From the NCBI RefSeq assembly GCF_001905735.1, contig NZ_LISW01000001.1, forward strand, positions 62,001-126,000: DNA of 64,000 bases, given 5' to 3'. Within the stretch, counting starts at the first letter, position 1. Every line of letters begins with the position of its first letter. The DNA comes from Streptomyces sp. CB01249. Its GTDB lineage: Bacteria > Actinomycetota > Actinomycetes > Streptomycetales > Streptomycetaceae. The notes under the pieces were generated by a model. It had not been told where the DNA came from, searched no databases, and was given only the letters and a program-made list of their open reading frames with translations. The translations under genes and the position numbers were made by a program. This document shows positions 34,268 through 41,935 of this stretch, in pieces.

Positions 34268-34786
34268 ATGTCCGGGCTTGTCAACGCCCTGGTGATCATC
34301 GCGGTCATCGCCCTCGTCGTGGTCCGCCAGTGCTCGGCGCAACAGCTGTCCGGCGGCCGGCGCTGGTGGCTGCTCCCCGGCGTTCTGTGCTTCATGGCTC
34401 TGCGGGAGCCCGGACTCGTGGACCCGCACCATCGGATAGCCTCGGCCGTCATCCTGGGCGCCGAGCTCGTCGTCGGGCTGGTCACGGGTGCCGGGTGGGC
34501 GTGGACATCCCGCGTCTGGCGGGCTGAGGACGGCTCCCTGTGGAGCAAGGGGACCAAGGCCACGGCTCTGGTCTGGGTCGGCGGACTGGCCCTGCGGGCG
34601 GCTCTGTACGGCGTCGCGGTGTTGCTGGGCGTGCATCAGGGCAGCCCCGCCCTGATGGCGGCTCTCGCGGCGACTCTGCTGATACGGGAGGGGCTGCTGG
34701 CACGCCGGGCCGCAGCGATATCCGGGCCTCACAACGGGCCTGTCGTCGGCGCCGCGGTGCGGCAGGAGTGGAAGGACAGCGTGTGA
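34268..34786 (+). CDS. Small integral membrane protein (DUF1453-like)
   Basis: A 172-aa protein with four or five hydrophobic segments (about 5-20, 30-48, 58-78, 95-120, 125-140) and short charged loops. The ATG follows CGGAGGCG. Its TGA overlaps the GTG of the sensor kinase by 4 nt, so it is translationally coupled to the two-component system and may act as its membrane partner. I place it with DUF1453-like proteins on topology and position only. Function unknown. Confidence 0.72.
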   Translation: MSGLVNALVIIAVIALVVVRQCSAQQLSGGRRWWLLPGVLCFMALREPGLVDPHHRIASAVILGAELVVGLVTGAGWAWTSRVWRAEDGSLWSKGTKATALVWVGGLALRAALYGVAVLLGVHQGSPALMAALAATLLIREGLLARRAAAISGPHNGPVVGAAVRQEWKDSV

Positions 34787-35946
34787 CACCCGACGCCTGG
34801 ACGAGCTGGCCGTCGAGGGAGGCGCTCGCCCGGGAAGCCCGCAGCGGCCCGCGCAGAGTGATCGGCTGGTCCGTGCGGGCCAGCCTGCTCACCCTGATGC
34901 TGTGGGGGACCTTCACCAACGGGCTGTTCGGGCCCTTGGAGGTCGTCGTCGGGCTGATCGTGGTGCTCGTCTGCGCACTGCTCGCCGTCGCCTTCTTCCG
35001 GACAAGTCTCGACAACCGCCTGTGGCCGTCGCTCGGTCTGCTGGGGATGCTCATGCTGGCCGGATTCGGGGCGGGGCAAGCGGGGGCGACGGTGCCCGCG
35101 ACAGTGCTCTGGTGCGCCTGCGCCGTCACCGCTCTGGAACGGCTGCCCCTGGTGGCGGGAGTTCCGGCCACAGCGGTGGCCCTCGGCGCCTACGTGGTGG
35201 TCGACACCGACGACTGGCTGACCACCGCGGTGACCACGGCCGGCCTCTGCCTCGCCGGGTATGTGCTCCGGCTGGACGCCGAGGCCCGGGGCAGTGCGCA
35301 ACGGCTGCTCGCCCAGGAACGGGCGGCCCGGGCCGCGGAGGCGGAGCGGGCCGCGCTGGACGAGCGTTCCAGGATCGCCCGGGAGATCCACGACGTGCTG
35401 GCCCACAGCCTCTCCGCGCAGCTGGTGCACCTGGAGGCCGCACGACTGCTGATCGAGAGGGAGCCCGCGGGGGAGTTCCGGGATCAGGTCCTGCAACGGG
35501 TGGTCGCGGCCCGGGCGATGGCGCGAGAGGGCCTCTCCGAGACCCGTCAGGCGCTCTCCGCGCTACGGGGCGAGGTGTCACCCGTGGAGGACTTCCTGAG
35601 GCAGCTGGTGACCGCTGAGCCGGCCGAGGTCAGGGTCGAGGGCGCGCAGCGCACCCTGACCGCGCAGGCGTCGCAGACCGTCCGGCGGGTGGCGCAGGAG
35701 GCCCTGACCAACGTGCGCAAGCACGCGCCCGGAGCCAGGGTGCAGCTCCGGCTGGAGTACCAGCCCGACTGCGTCGTGCTGGAGGTCAAGGACTCGGGAG
35801 GGCGGAGTCCGGAAGGGGACCTGGCTGCCAGCGGTTCCGGATACGGTCTGCTCGGGATGCGGGAGCGGGCCGAGTTGCTGGGCGGCACGCTGGAGGCAGG
35901 CCCGGGCGAGGAGGGGTTCGTGGTGAGTCTGCGGGTGCCCGCGTGA
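34783..35946 (+). CDS. Sensor histidine kinase, NarL/DesK family (HisKA_3)
   Basis: A 387-aa membrane kinase. Four to five membrane segments (about 28-170) are followed by a coiled dimerisation helix and the HisKA_3 phospho-site EIHDVLAHSLSAQL with His203. The HATPase domain has QEALTNVRKHAPG, DSGG and GSGYGLLGMRERAELLGG. It autophosphorylates on His203 and passes the phosphate to the response regulator encoded next, whose GTG overlaps its stop by 4 nt. The signal is unknown; the ligand is probably sensed within the membrane because no large external loop is present. Confidence 0.94.
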   Translation: MTPDAWTSWPSREALAREARSGPRRVIGWSVRASLLTLMLWGTFTNGLFGPLEVVVGLIVVLVCALLAVAFFRTSLDNRLWPSLGLLGMLMLAGFGAGQAGATVPATVLWCACAVTALERLPLVAGVPATAVALGAYVVVDTDDWLTTAVTTAGLCLAGYVLRLDAEARGSAQRLLAQERAARAAEAERAALDERSRIAREIHDVLAHSLSAQLVHLEAARLLIEREPAGEFRDQVLQRVVAARAMAREGLSETRQALSALRGEVSPVEDFLRQLVTAEPAEVRVEGAQRTLTAQASQTVRRVAQEALTNVRKHAPGARVQLRLEYQPDCVVLEVKDSGGRSPEGDLAASGSGYGLLGMRERAELLGGTLEAGPGEEGFVVSLRVPA

Positions 35947-36620
35947 CGGCGCGGGTGGTGGTGGCCGACGACCAGGCGGTGGTACGGGAGGGCATCGTCA
36001 TGCTGCTCGGTCTGCTGCCCGGGATCGAGGTCGTCGGATCGGCGAAGGACGGGGAGGAAGCGGTCGCGCAGGTGGCCGAGCACGCGCCGGACGTGGTGCT
36101 GATGGATCTGCGGATGCCCCGCTGCGACGGGGTGGAGGCGACCCGGCGCATCCGCGAGGAGTTCCCCGGCACGCAGGTCGTGGTGCTCACGACCTTCGCG
36201 GACGATGACTCCCTGTTCCCCGCGCTCAGGGCGGGGGCGCGGGGCTACCTCACCAAGGACGCCGGGGGCGACGAGATCGTTAGGGCCGTTCACGCCGTCC
36301 TCTCGGGTGAGGCGGGGCTCTCGCCGACGGTGCAGCGCCGGCTCCTGGAGCAGGTGACCGAGGGGCCCCTCGTGACCGGTGCCGGCGGTGAGCCGGAGCC
36401 GCCGGACGGGATGACTCCGCGGGAGGCCGAGGTGCTGGTCCTGATCGCCGAGGGGATGTCCAACGCGGACATCGCCCGCGCCCTCCACATCTCGCAGGCC
36501 ACGGTGAAGAGCCACATCAACAACCTCTTCGCCAAGGCCGGCCTGCGCGACCGGGCCCAGGCGGTGCGCTATGCGTACCAGCGGGGGATGGTGCGCCCGC
36601 CCGGGAGATCCTTCACCTGA
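35943..36620 (+). CDS. Response regulator, NarL/LuxR type
   Basis: A 225-aa response regulator. The receiver domain has DD at 9-10, the phosphorylated Asp55 in VLMDLRMP, Thr84 and Lys105 (GYLTKDAGG). A linker rich in Gly/Pro/Glu leads to a LuxR-type helix-turn-helix (MTPREAEVLVLIAEGMSNAD, HISQATVKSHINNLF, about 156-215). It is the cognate partner of the upstream kinase through a GTGA overlap. It may control the downstream DUF485/symporter genes, but this is inferred only from position. Confidence 0.95.
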   Translation: MTARVVVADDQAVVREGIVMLLGLLPGIEVVGSAKDGEEAVAQVAEHAPDVVLMDLRMPRCDGVEATRRIREEFPGTQVVVLTTFADDDSLFPALRAGARGYLTKDAGGDEIVRAVHAVLSGEAGLSPTVQRRLLEQVTEGPLVTGAGGEPEPPDGMTPREAEVLVLIAEGMSNADIARALHISQATVKSHINNLFAKAGLRDRAQAVRYAYQRGMVRPPGRSFT

Positions 36621-36630
36621 AGAGGTGAAG
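36611..36630 (+). terminator. Small hairpin after the response regulator gene
   Basis: CTTCACCT / AGGTGAAG, 8-bp arms with a GAAG loop. It overlaps the stop codon region and is a weak terminator or operator candidate ahead of the DUF485 gene. Confidence 0.35.
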
Positions 36631-36718
36631 TCTCGCGAATGAAGTGCCCTGGATCTTCCCGATCTGCCCATTCTTGGATATGCGGCCGAAGTGGTCCGTG
36701 GACAAGGGGAGTTGTTCG

Positions 36719-37195
36719 GTGGAGAAGGAAGCAGGGCGCGAGTCCGCAGCGATGCGGCTCGACGACCCGTGGGACGACGCGCTGACCTCCGGGTGGGGCG
36801 AGCCGGACGGCGCGGCCGGCCCCACGCCCGCCGTGGTGCCCGGACCGGCCGCGCCGCGCGGTGGCCACAGCGCGGCCGACATCTATCTGGAGGTGCAGCG
36901 CAGCGAGGCGTTCCAGGAGGTGCGCCGTCGCTACCGGCGTTTCGTCGTACCTGCCACCACGGCCTTCCTCGTCTGGTACCTCGCCTACGTCGTCACGGCG
37001 GTGACCGCGCCCGGGCTGATGGCGCGGCCGGTGGCCGGAGCGGTCAATGTGGCGATGGTCGTGGGGCTCGGCCAGTTCCTGACGACGTTCCTGCTCACCG
37101 GGGCGTACGCGCGGCACGCCCGGCTGCGCAGGGACCGGGCCGCGCTCGATCTGCGATGGGAGACGCAGGAGATGACGCGGGGGGCCGGGCGTTGA
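36719..37195 (+). CDS. DUF485 membrane protein (acetate symporter partner, YjcH-like)
   Basis: A 158-aa protein. The acidic N-terminal tail (about 75 residues) is followed by SEAFQEVRRRYRRFV and two membrane segments (FVVPATTAFLVWYLAYVV and a second at about 110-130), ending in a basic helix RHARLRRDRAALDL. This is the DUF485 layout. The GTG at 36719 follows AAGGGGAG at good distance. It overlaps the TTG of the symporter by 4 nt, as in yjcH-actP operons, and probably assists that transporter. Confidence 0.85.
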   Translation: MEKEAGRESAAMRLDDPWDDALTSGWGEPDGAAGPTPAVVPGPAAPRGGHSAADIYLEVQRSEAFQEVRRRYRRFVVPATTAFLVWYLAYVVTAVTAPGLMARPVAGAVNVAMVVGLGQFLTTFLLTGAYARHARLRRDRAALDLRWETQEMTRGAGR

Positions 37196-38784
37196 GAGGC
37201 GACCACCAGACCCTGGCGCTGCTGCTGTTCAGCGCCTTCATCGCGGTCACCCTGGGCATCACCACCTGGGTGAGCCGCAACCGGCACGGCTCGGCGGAAG
37301 AGTTCTACGCGGGCGGCCGACTGTTCTCACCCATGGAGAACGGTTTCGCCATCGCGGGCGACTACATGTCGGCCGCCTCCTTCCTCGGCATCTCCGGGCT
37401 GATCGCCCTGTTCGGCTACGACGGCATGCTGTACTCGGTCGGCTTCCTGGTCGCCTGGCTCGTCGTCCTGCTGCTCGTCGCGGAACTCGTGCGCAACTGC
37501 GGCCGATTCACCCTCGCCGATGTGGTCGCGGCCCGGATGGCGGAGCGCCCGGTCCGTATCGCCGCGGGAACGTCCTCCGTCACCGTGTCCGTGCTCTATC
37601 TGGTGGCGCAGATGGTCGGTGCCGGGAGTCTGGTCGCGCTGCTTCTCGGCGGCACGAGCGGTGCCGCCCGTTCCTGGACCGTCGTCGGCGTCGGGGCGCT
37701 CATGGTCGTGTACGTCTCGCTCGGCGGGATGCGCGCCACCACCTGGATCCAGATCGTGAAGGCCGTCCTGCTATTGGCGGGCACCGTGGTGCTCACCGTG
37801 CTCGTGCTGGTCCACTTCCACGGGAACTTCAACGCGTTGCTCAACTCCGCCGCCGACCGCAGCGGGTACGGCAAGGACTTCCTGTCGCCCGGACTCCGGT
37901 ACGGGGGGAGTTGGACGGCGCGCATCGACTTCATCAGCCTCGGCCTCGCCCTGGTGCTGGGCACGGCGGGGCTGCCGCACATCCTGTCCCGCTTCTACAC
38001 CGTCCCCACCGCCCGCGCCGCCCGCCGGTCCGTCGTCTGGTCCATCGGCCTCATCGGCAGCTTCTACCTGATGACCATCGTGCTCGGGTTCGGGGCCGCC
38101 GCGCTGGTCGGCTCGGCCGACGTACGGGAGTCGAATGCCGCGGGGAACACGGCGGTGCCGTTGCTGGCCATGGTGCTCGGCGGGGGCGAGGGCTCCACCG
38201 GGGGGACGATCCTGTTCGCCGTGGTCGCCGCCGTCGCCTTCGCGACCATCCTGGCCGTCGTCGCCGGGATCACCCTCGCCTCGTCGGCATCCGTCGCCCA
38301 CGATCTCTACGCCTCGCTCAAGCGGCCCGGTGCCAAGCAGCGCAGCGAGGTGGCCGTCGCCCGTGTCGCGGCGGCAGGCATCGGCGTCGCCGCCATCGGG
38401 CTGGGCCTGCTCGCCCAGGATCTCAACGTGGCGTTCCTGGTGGGGCTCGCCTTCGCCGTCGCCGCCTCGGCCAATCTCCCGGTCCTGCTCTATTCGCTGT
38501 TCTGGCGGAACTTCACCACGCGCGGGGCGGTCTGGTCCGTCTACGGCGGGCTGATCCCCGCCGTGCTGCTCGTGGTGCTCTCCCCGGTCGTTTCCGGCAG
38601 CCCCAGCTCACTCTTCCCCGGCGTCGACTTCCAGGTCTTCCCCCTGGAGAACCCCGGCCTGGTCTCCATCCCGCTGGGCTTCCTCGCCGGCTGGATCGGG
38701 ACCGTCACCGCGAACGAGCCCCCGGACGCGGCCAAGCACGCGGAGATCGAGGTGCGCGCGATGACCGGGGCCGGAGCGGTCTGA
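37192..38784 (+). CDS. Sodium:solute symporter, cation/acetate (ActP) type
   Basis: A 530-aa symporter with about 13 membrane segments. Family marks are EEFYAGGRLFSPMENGFAIAG in the N-terminus, DYMSAASFLGI, SLGGMRATTWIQ, and LGTAGLPHILSRFYTV. It probably imports acetate or a short monocarboxylate with a cation. TTG at 37192 is the start because it overlaps the DUF485 stop in TTGA and the conserved HQTLALLLFSAFIAV follows at once. Substrate cannot be fixed from sequence. Confidence 0.92.
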   Translation: MRGDHQTLALLLFSAFIAVTLGITTWVSRNRHGSAEEFYAGGRLFSPMENGFAIAGDYMSAASFLGISGLIALFGYDGMLYSVGFLVAWLVVLLLVAELVRNCGRFTLADVVAARMAERPVRIAAGTSSVTVSVLYLVAQMVGAGSLVALLLGGTSGAARSWTVVGVGALMVVYVSLGGMRATTWIQIVKAVLLLAGTVVLTVLVLVHFHGNFNALLNSAADRSGYGKDFLSPGLRYGGSWTARIDFISLGLALVLGTAGLPHILSRFYTVPTARAARRSVVWSIGLIGSFYLMTIVLGFGAAALVGSADVRESNAAGNTAVPLLAMVLGGGEGSTGGTILFAVVAAVAFATILAVVAGITLASSASVAHDLYASLKRPGAKQRSEVAVARVAAAGIGVAAIGLGLLAQDLNVAFLVGLAFAVAASANLPVLLYSLFWRNFTTRGAVWSVYGGLIPAVLLVVLSPVVSGSPSSLFPGVDFQVFPLENPGLVSIPLGFLAGWIGTVTANEPPDAAKHAEIEVRAMTGAGAV

Positions 38785-38803
38785 GCGCCGGCCGCCCCGA
38801 CAG

Positions 38804-39298
38804 TCAGACCCCATCCGTGCAGAACACGCACTCCTCCCAGAACGGCAGCCCGTTCAGGACCCGGTGACGTACGCAGGAGGCCCTCGCGGCCTCCTGCGGG
38901 CCCGGCAGGACCTCCTGGCCGGCCTTCGCGGTCGCGGGGTCGAAGGCTTCGACCATCGCCCGGTACGTGCGCAGGTAGCCCTCTGCCCGGGGTGGTTCGT
39001 ACGTCAGCTCGTCCCACCGGTGATGGGTCAGGGCCAGATCGAGGACGCGCAACAGGAAGTCCTTGGCCGCGGCGGCCTCCTGTGGCGAGTCGCCCCAGTC
39101 GAGCTCCTCCAGATCGAAACCGACGACGCCGCGCCCCATCACGTTCTGGTTCTGCAGCGTCAGGAGGGCGGCGAAGCGGAAGTCCCAGGGTTCCCGAGCG
39201 AGCTCCGAGACGGCGAATGTCAGTACGTCCACGAACACCGCCGTACCGCCGTTGGTCAGGGACAGATGCCGACCGTCGGATCCCTCGAACTCGTTCAT
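38804..39298 (-). CDS. Conserved hypothetical protein
   Basis: A 164-aa acidic, soluble protein that I do not recognise. It opens with MNEFEGSDGRHLSLTNGGTA, has a helical middle (PQEAAAAKDFLLRVLDLAL) and ends in cysteines (CVRHR and ECVFCTDGV) that might bind metal. An open frame runs far upstream on this strand, over the LacI gene, but that part is a shadow; the ATG at 39298 begins the plausible protein. It converges with the symporter gene. Confidence 0.55.
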   Translation of the reverse strand: MNEFEGSDGRHLSLTNGGTAVFVDVLTFAVSELAREPWDFRFAALLTLQNQNVMGRGVVGFDLEELDWGDSPQEAAAAKDFLLRVLDLALTHHRWDELTYEPPRAEGYLRTYRAMVEAFDPATAKAGQEVLPGPQEAARASCVRHRVLNGLPFWEECVFCTDGV

Positions 39299-39446
39299 GG
39301 CTTCGAGGGTATGGGCAGCTCGACTCACGCCCCGAGGGGTGCCTGGGCCGGGCGGTGGCGGGTACGGTGGCGCCGATGAGGGAGCGGAGCGGCGCCCCGC
39401 GGGCACTTGCTGAAATTCATCTCTGATTCCGACCCCACGCAATCTG

Positions 39447-39472
39447 CTTGCGTTTCTTGCGCTAATCTTGCG
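39447..39472. promoter_or_regulatory. Three phased CTTGCG repeats upstream of the LacI gene
   Basis: CTTGCG begins at 39447, 39456 and 39467, spaced 9 and 11 bp, close to one DNA turn each, and ends 3 nt before the ATG. Similar direct CTTGCAG/CTTGCG repeats are bound by the maltose-type LacI regulators MalR/Reg1 in Streptomyces. Autoregulation is likely. Confidence 0.55.
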
Positions 39473-39475
39473 CGT

Positions 39476-40495
39476 ATGACGCGACGACTTGCTCAGGTGG
39501 CACAGAAGGTTGGAGTCAGCGAGGCCACGGTCAGCCGGGTACTCAACGGCAAGCCCGGCGTTTCCGACGCCACGCGGCAGGCCGTCCTCTCCGCGCTGGA
39601 CGTCCTCGGTTACGAGCGACCGACCCAGCTGCGCGGTGAACGGGCCCGCCTGGTCGGCCTCGTCCTGCCCGAACTGCAGAACCCGATCTTCCCCGCGTTC
39701 GCCGAGGTGGTCGGCGGTGCGCTCGCCCAGCAGGGCCTCACTCCGGTCCTCTGCACCCAGACCAAGGGGGGCGTCTCCGAGGCGGACTACGTCGAACTGC
39801 TCCTGCAGCAGCAGGTCTCGGGCGTGGTCTTCGCCGGTGGTCTCTACGCCCAGGCCGACGCCCCGCACGACCACTACAAGGTGCTGGCCGACCGCAAGAT
39901 CCCCGTCGTCCTGATCAACGCGGCCATCGCCCATCTCGGCTTCCCCTGTGTCTCCTGCGACGACTCCGTGGCCGTCGAACAGGCGTGGCGCCATCTGGTG
40001 TCGCTGGGCCACGAGCGCATCGGTCTGGTGCTCGGCCCCTCGGACCACATGCCCTCGCAGCGCAAGCTGGCCGCAGCCCGGGCGCTCGCGGAGGAATCCG
40101 GCACGACCATCCCGGACGAATGGGTGACCCGGGCGATGTTCTCGCTGGAGGGCGGGCAGGCCGCCGCCACGCGCCTGCTGGACGAGGGCGTCACCGGCTT
40201 CATCTGCGCCAGCGACCCGCTGGCCCTCGGGGCCGTCCGCGCGGCGCGGCGGCGGGGCCTGTCGGTGCCCGACGACGTGTCCGTCGTGGGCTACGACGAC
40301 TCGGCCTTCATGAACTGCACCGAACCCCCGCTCACCACCGTTCGCCAGCCGATCGAGGCGATGGGGCGGGCCGCGGTGGAACTGCTCTCCGTGCAGATCG
40401 GCGGCCGCGCCGTGCCGTCGGACGAGCTCCTCTTCGAGCCGGAGCTGGTCGTCCGGGGTTCCACGGCCCAGCCGCCCCGCGCGGCTTCCCGCTGA
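39476..40495 (+). CDS. LacI-family transcriptional regulator
   Basis: A 339-aa LacI protein. Helix-turn-helix and hinge are at 1-58 (RLAQVAQKVGVSEATVSRVLNG, YERPTQLRGERARL) and the periplasmic-binding-protein-like core runs from about 60 (LVGLVLPELQNPIFPAF) to DDVSVVGYDDSAF. The ATG at 39476 follows the phased repeats at once. The ligand is probably a sugar but is not inferable; no sugar uptake genes adjoin it. It converges with the helix-turn-helix citrate-synthase-like gene across a small hairpin. Confidence 0.92.
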   Translation: MTRRLAQVAQKVGVSEATVSRVLNGKPGVSDATRQAVLSALDVLGYERPTQLRGERARLVGLVLPELQNPIFPAFAEVVGGALAQQGLTPVLCTQTKGGVSEADYVELLLQQQVSGVVFAGGLYAQADAPHDHYKVLADRKIPVVLINAAIAHLGFPCVSCDDSVAVEQAWRHLVSLGHERIGLVLGPSDHMPSQRKLAAARALAEESGTTIPDEWVTRAMFSLEGGQAAATRLLDEGVTGFICASDPLALGAVRAARRRGLSVPDDVSVVGYDDSAFMNCTEPPLTTVRQPIEAMGRAAVELLSVQIGGRAVPSDELLFEPELVVRGSTAQPPRAASR

Positions 40496-40496
40496 C

Positions 40497-40520
40497 CGTC
40501 GGGATTTTGCACCCCCGACG
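40497..40520. terminator. Bidirectional terminator hairpin
   Basis: CGTCGGG / CCCGACG, 7-bp stem with a 10-nt loop, between the converging LacI and citrate-synthase-like genes. Confidence 0.45.
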
Positions 40521-40535
40521 CTTCCAATTGCGTGC

Positions 40536-41801
40536 TTACGGGGACGGGAGCGGCTGGGGAGGCCGGGGACCGGTGTAGTGCCCGCTGGGACGCATCCGCA
40601 GCGGGCGTTCCCCGTACTCCTCCAGCGCATGCGCGATCCAGCCCGCTGTACGGGCAATCGCGAACACCGTCTCTCCCGCCTCCGCGGGCATGCCCGAAGC
40701 GACCGAGAGCACGGCCAGCGCCAGATCGACGTTGGCGTGCAGGGGGACGTCCCGCGCGGTAGTGGCCACCACGTCGCGGGCGGCGGCCAGGGCCGGTCCG
40801 GCCTGCGGGACGCGTTCGAGCAGGCCGAACAGCGTACGGGCGCGCGGGTCCTCGCCCGTGTACAGCCGGTGCCCGAGCCCCGGCACCCTGCGCCCCGCCC
40901 GCAGATGGTCCGCCACCACCGGCGCAGCGCCACCGCGCTCCAGGACCTCGGCCAGCATGCGGTGGGCCAGCCCGCTCGCCGCCCCGTGCAACGGGCCTTC
41001 CAGTACGCCGAGCCCCGCCGACACCACCGCGTACGGATGGGCCCGGGCCGATGCGGCGACCCTGGCAGCCAGCGTAGAAGCGGCCAGATCGTGGTCGATG
41101 AGCAGCGCAAGCGCGGTGTCCAGCACGGCGAGTGACGGTCCGTCGGGCTGACGGGCGGTGAGTTTCGGCCACAGTTGGGCCGCCAGACCGCAGGACGCGC
41201 CGGGTTCGCCCGCATCCACCGTGCCGTGCTCACCACCGCCCACCGTCGGCAGCGCCGCGACCAGCGCCGGGATCAGGCTGCGCGCGCCGCCGAGCACCGT
41301 CTCGCGCGACAGGTCGAAGCGCAGCGGGTCGGCGGCAGCGGCGGCCACCACCGCCACCCGGAGCCGGTCCGTGGACCCGCAGTGCACCGGCAGCGCACCG
41401 ACCGCCCGCCGGGCCGCCGCCACCGCCTGCTCCGGGGCCGTGAAGCGGATGCCCGGCCGCAGCTCACCGGTCCACAGCCACTCGGCGACCTCCTCGTACG
41501 CATAGCGAGCGGCCAGCTCCGTCGCGTCCACGCCCCGGAAGTAGTAGCGGTCATCGGCGATGAGGGTGATGCCGGTACGGACGGCGGGCTCGGCCGGGGC
41601 CGGCTCCCTGCGCCCCGTACGCCGGGCCAGCGCGTCGACCTCCGCCGCGTCGAACGTGCTGCCGCGACCGCCCGGCGCGCGGCTGCTGCTCAGCTGCCCC
41701 CGGCTGACGTACGCGTACACCGTCTCGGGCTTCACGCCCAGGCGCTCGGCCGTCTCCCGCGTCGTGAGCCGCCGCCCGTCCGCCTCTGATCGCTCCGTCA
41801 T
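40536..41801 (-). CDS. Citrate-synthase-like protein with N-terminal MerR/excisionase-type helix-turn-helix
   Basis: A 421-aa fusion. Residues 11-55 are an excisionase/MerR-like helix-turn-helix (LTTRETAERLGVKPETVYAY, then VSRGQLSSSRAPGGR). Residues 75-421 are a citrate synthase fold with the catalytic histidines in GPLHGAASG and LGHRLYTGEDPRA and an Asp in HANVDLALAVL. The ATG at 41801 is used; the in-frame extension to 41855 is less likely. It faces a second citrate-synthase-like gene divergently. The enzyme part looks complete, so it may sense a carboxylate ligand or retain activity while binding DNA. Confidence 0.85.
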   Translation of the reverse strand: MTERSEADGRRLTTRETAERLGVKPETVYAYVSRGQLSSSRAPGGRGSTFDAAEVDALARRTGRREPAPAEPAVRTGITLIADDRYYFRGVDATELAARYAYEEVAEWLWTGELRPGIRFTAPEQAVAAARRAVGALPVHCGSTDRLRVAVVAAAAADPLRFDLSRETVLGGARSLIPALVAALPTVGGGEHGTVDAGEPGASCGLAAQLWPKLTARQPDGPSLAVLDTALALLIDHDLAASTLAARVAASARAHPYAVVSAGLGVLEGPLHGAASGLAHRMLAEVLERGGAAPVVADHLRAGRRVPGLGHRLYTGEDPRARTLFGLLERVPQAGPALAAARDVVATTARDVPLHANVDLALAVLSVASGMPAEAGETVFAIARTAGWIAHALEEYGERPLRMRPSGHYTGPRPPQPLPSP

Positions 41802-41845
41802 GTCGCCACCGTATCCATATGCCGCCTTGGCATCCATGCGTTCAC

Positions 41846-41860
41846 ATTGATTCAATCAAT
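41846..41860. promoter_or_regulatory. Palindrome 1 between the citrate-synthase-like genes
   Basis: ATTGATTCAATCAAT, a perfect 15-nt palindrome in an AT-rich patch. The half AATCAATAT recurs at 41894-41902. It is a candidate operator for the helix-turn-helix citrate-synthase-like protein or another local regulator. Confidence 0.55.
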
Positions 41861-41862
41861 AT

Positions 41863-41879
41863 TGACAGGAATCCTGTCA
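41863..41879. promoter_or_regulatory. Palindrome 2 between the citrate-synthase-like genes
   Basis: TGACAGGAATCCTGTCA, a perfect 17-nt palindrome. A TTGACA (41862-41867), a possible -35, overlaps its left arm. Confidence 0.55.
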
Positions 41880-41935
41880 TGCATGGACAGTCGAATCAAT
41901 ATCAAGGAGTCACCCGACTGTCCACGGAGGAAGCA

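Noticed and set aside
39299..41236. Upstream extension of the unknown gene ending at 38804 (810-aa frame on the - strand)
   Set aside because: The extended part runs through the LacI gene and the citrate-synthase-like gene in wrong frames. Only the last 164 residues look like a protein.
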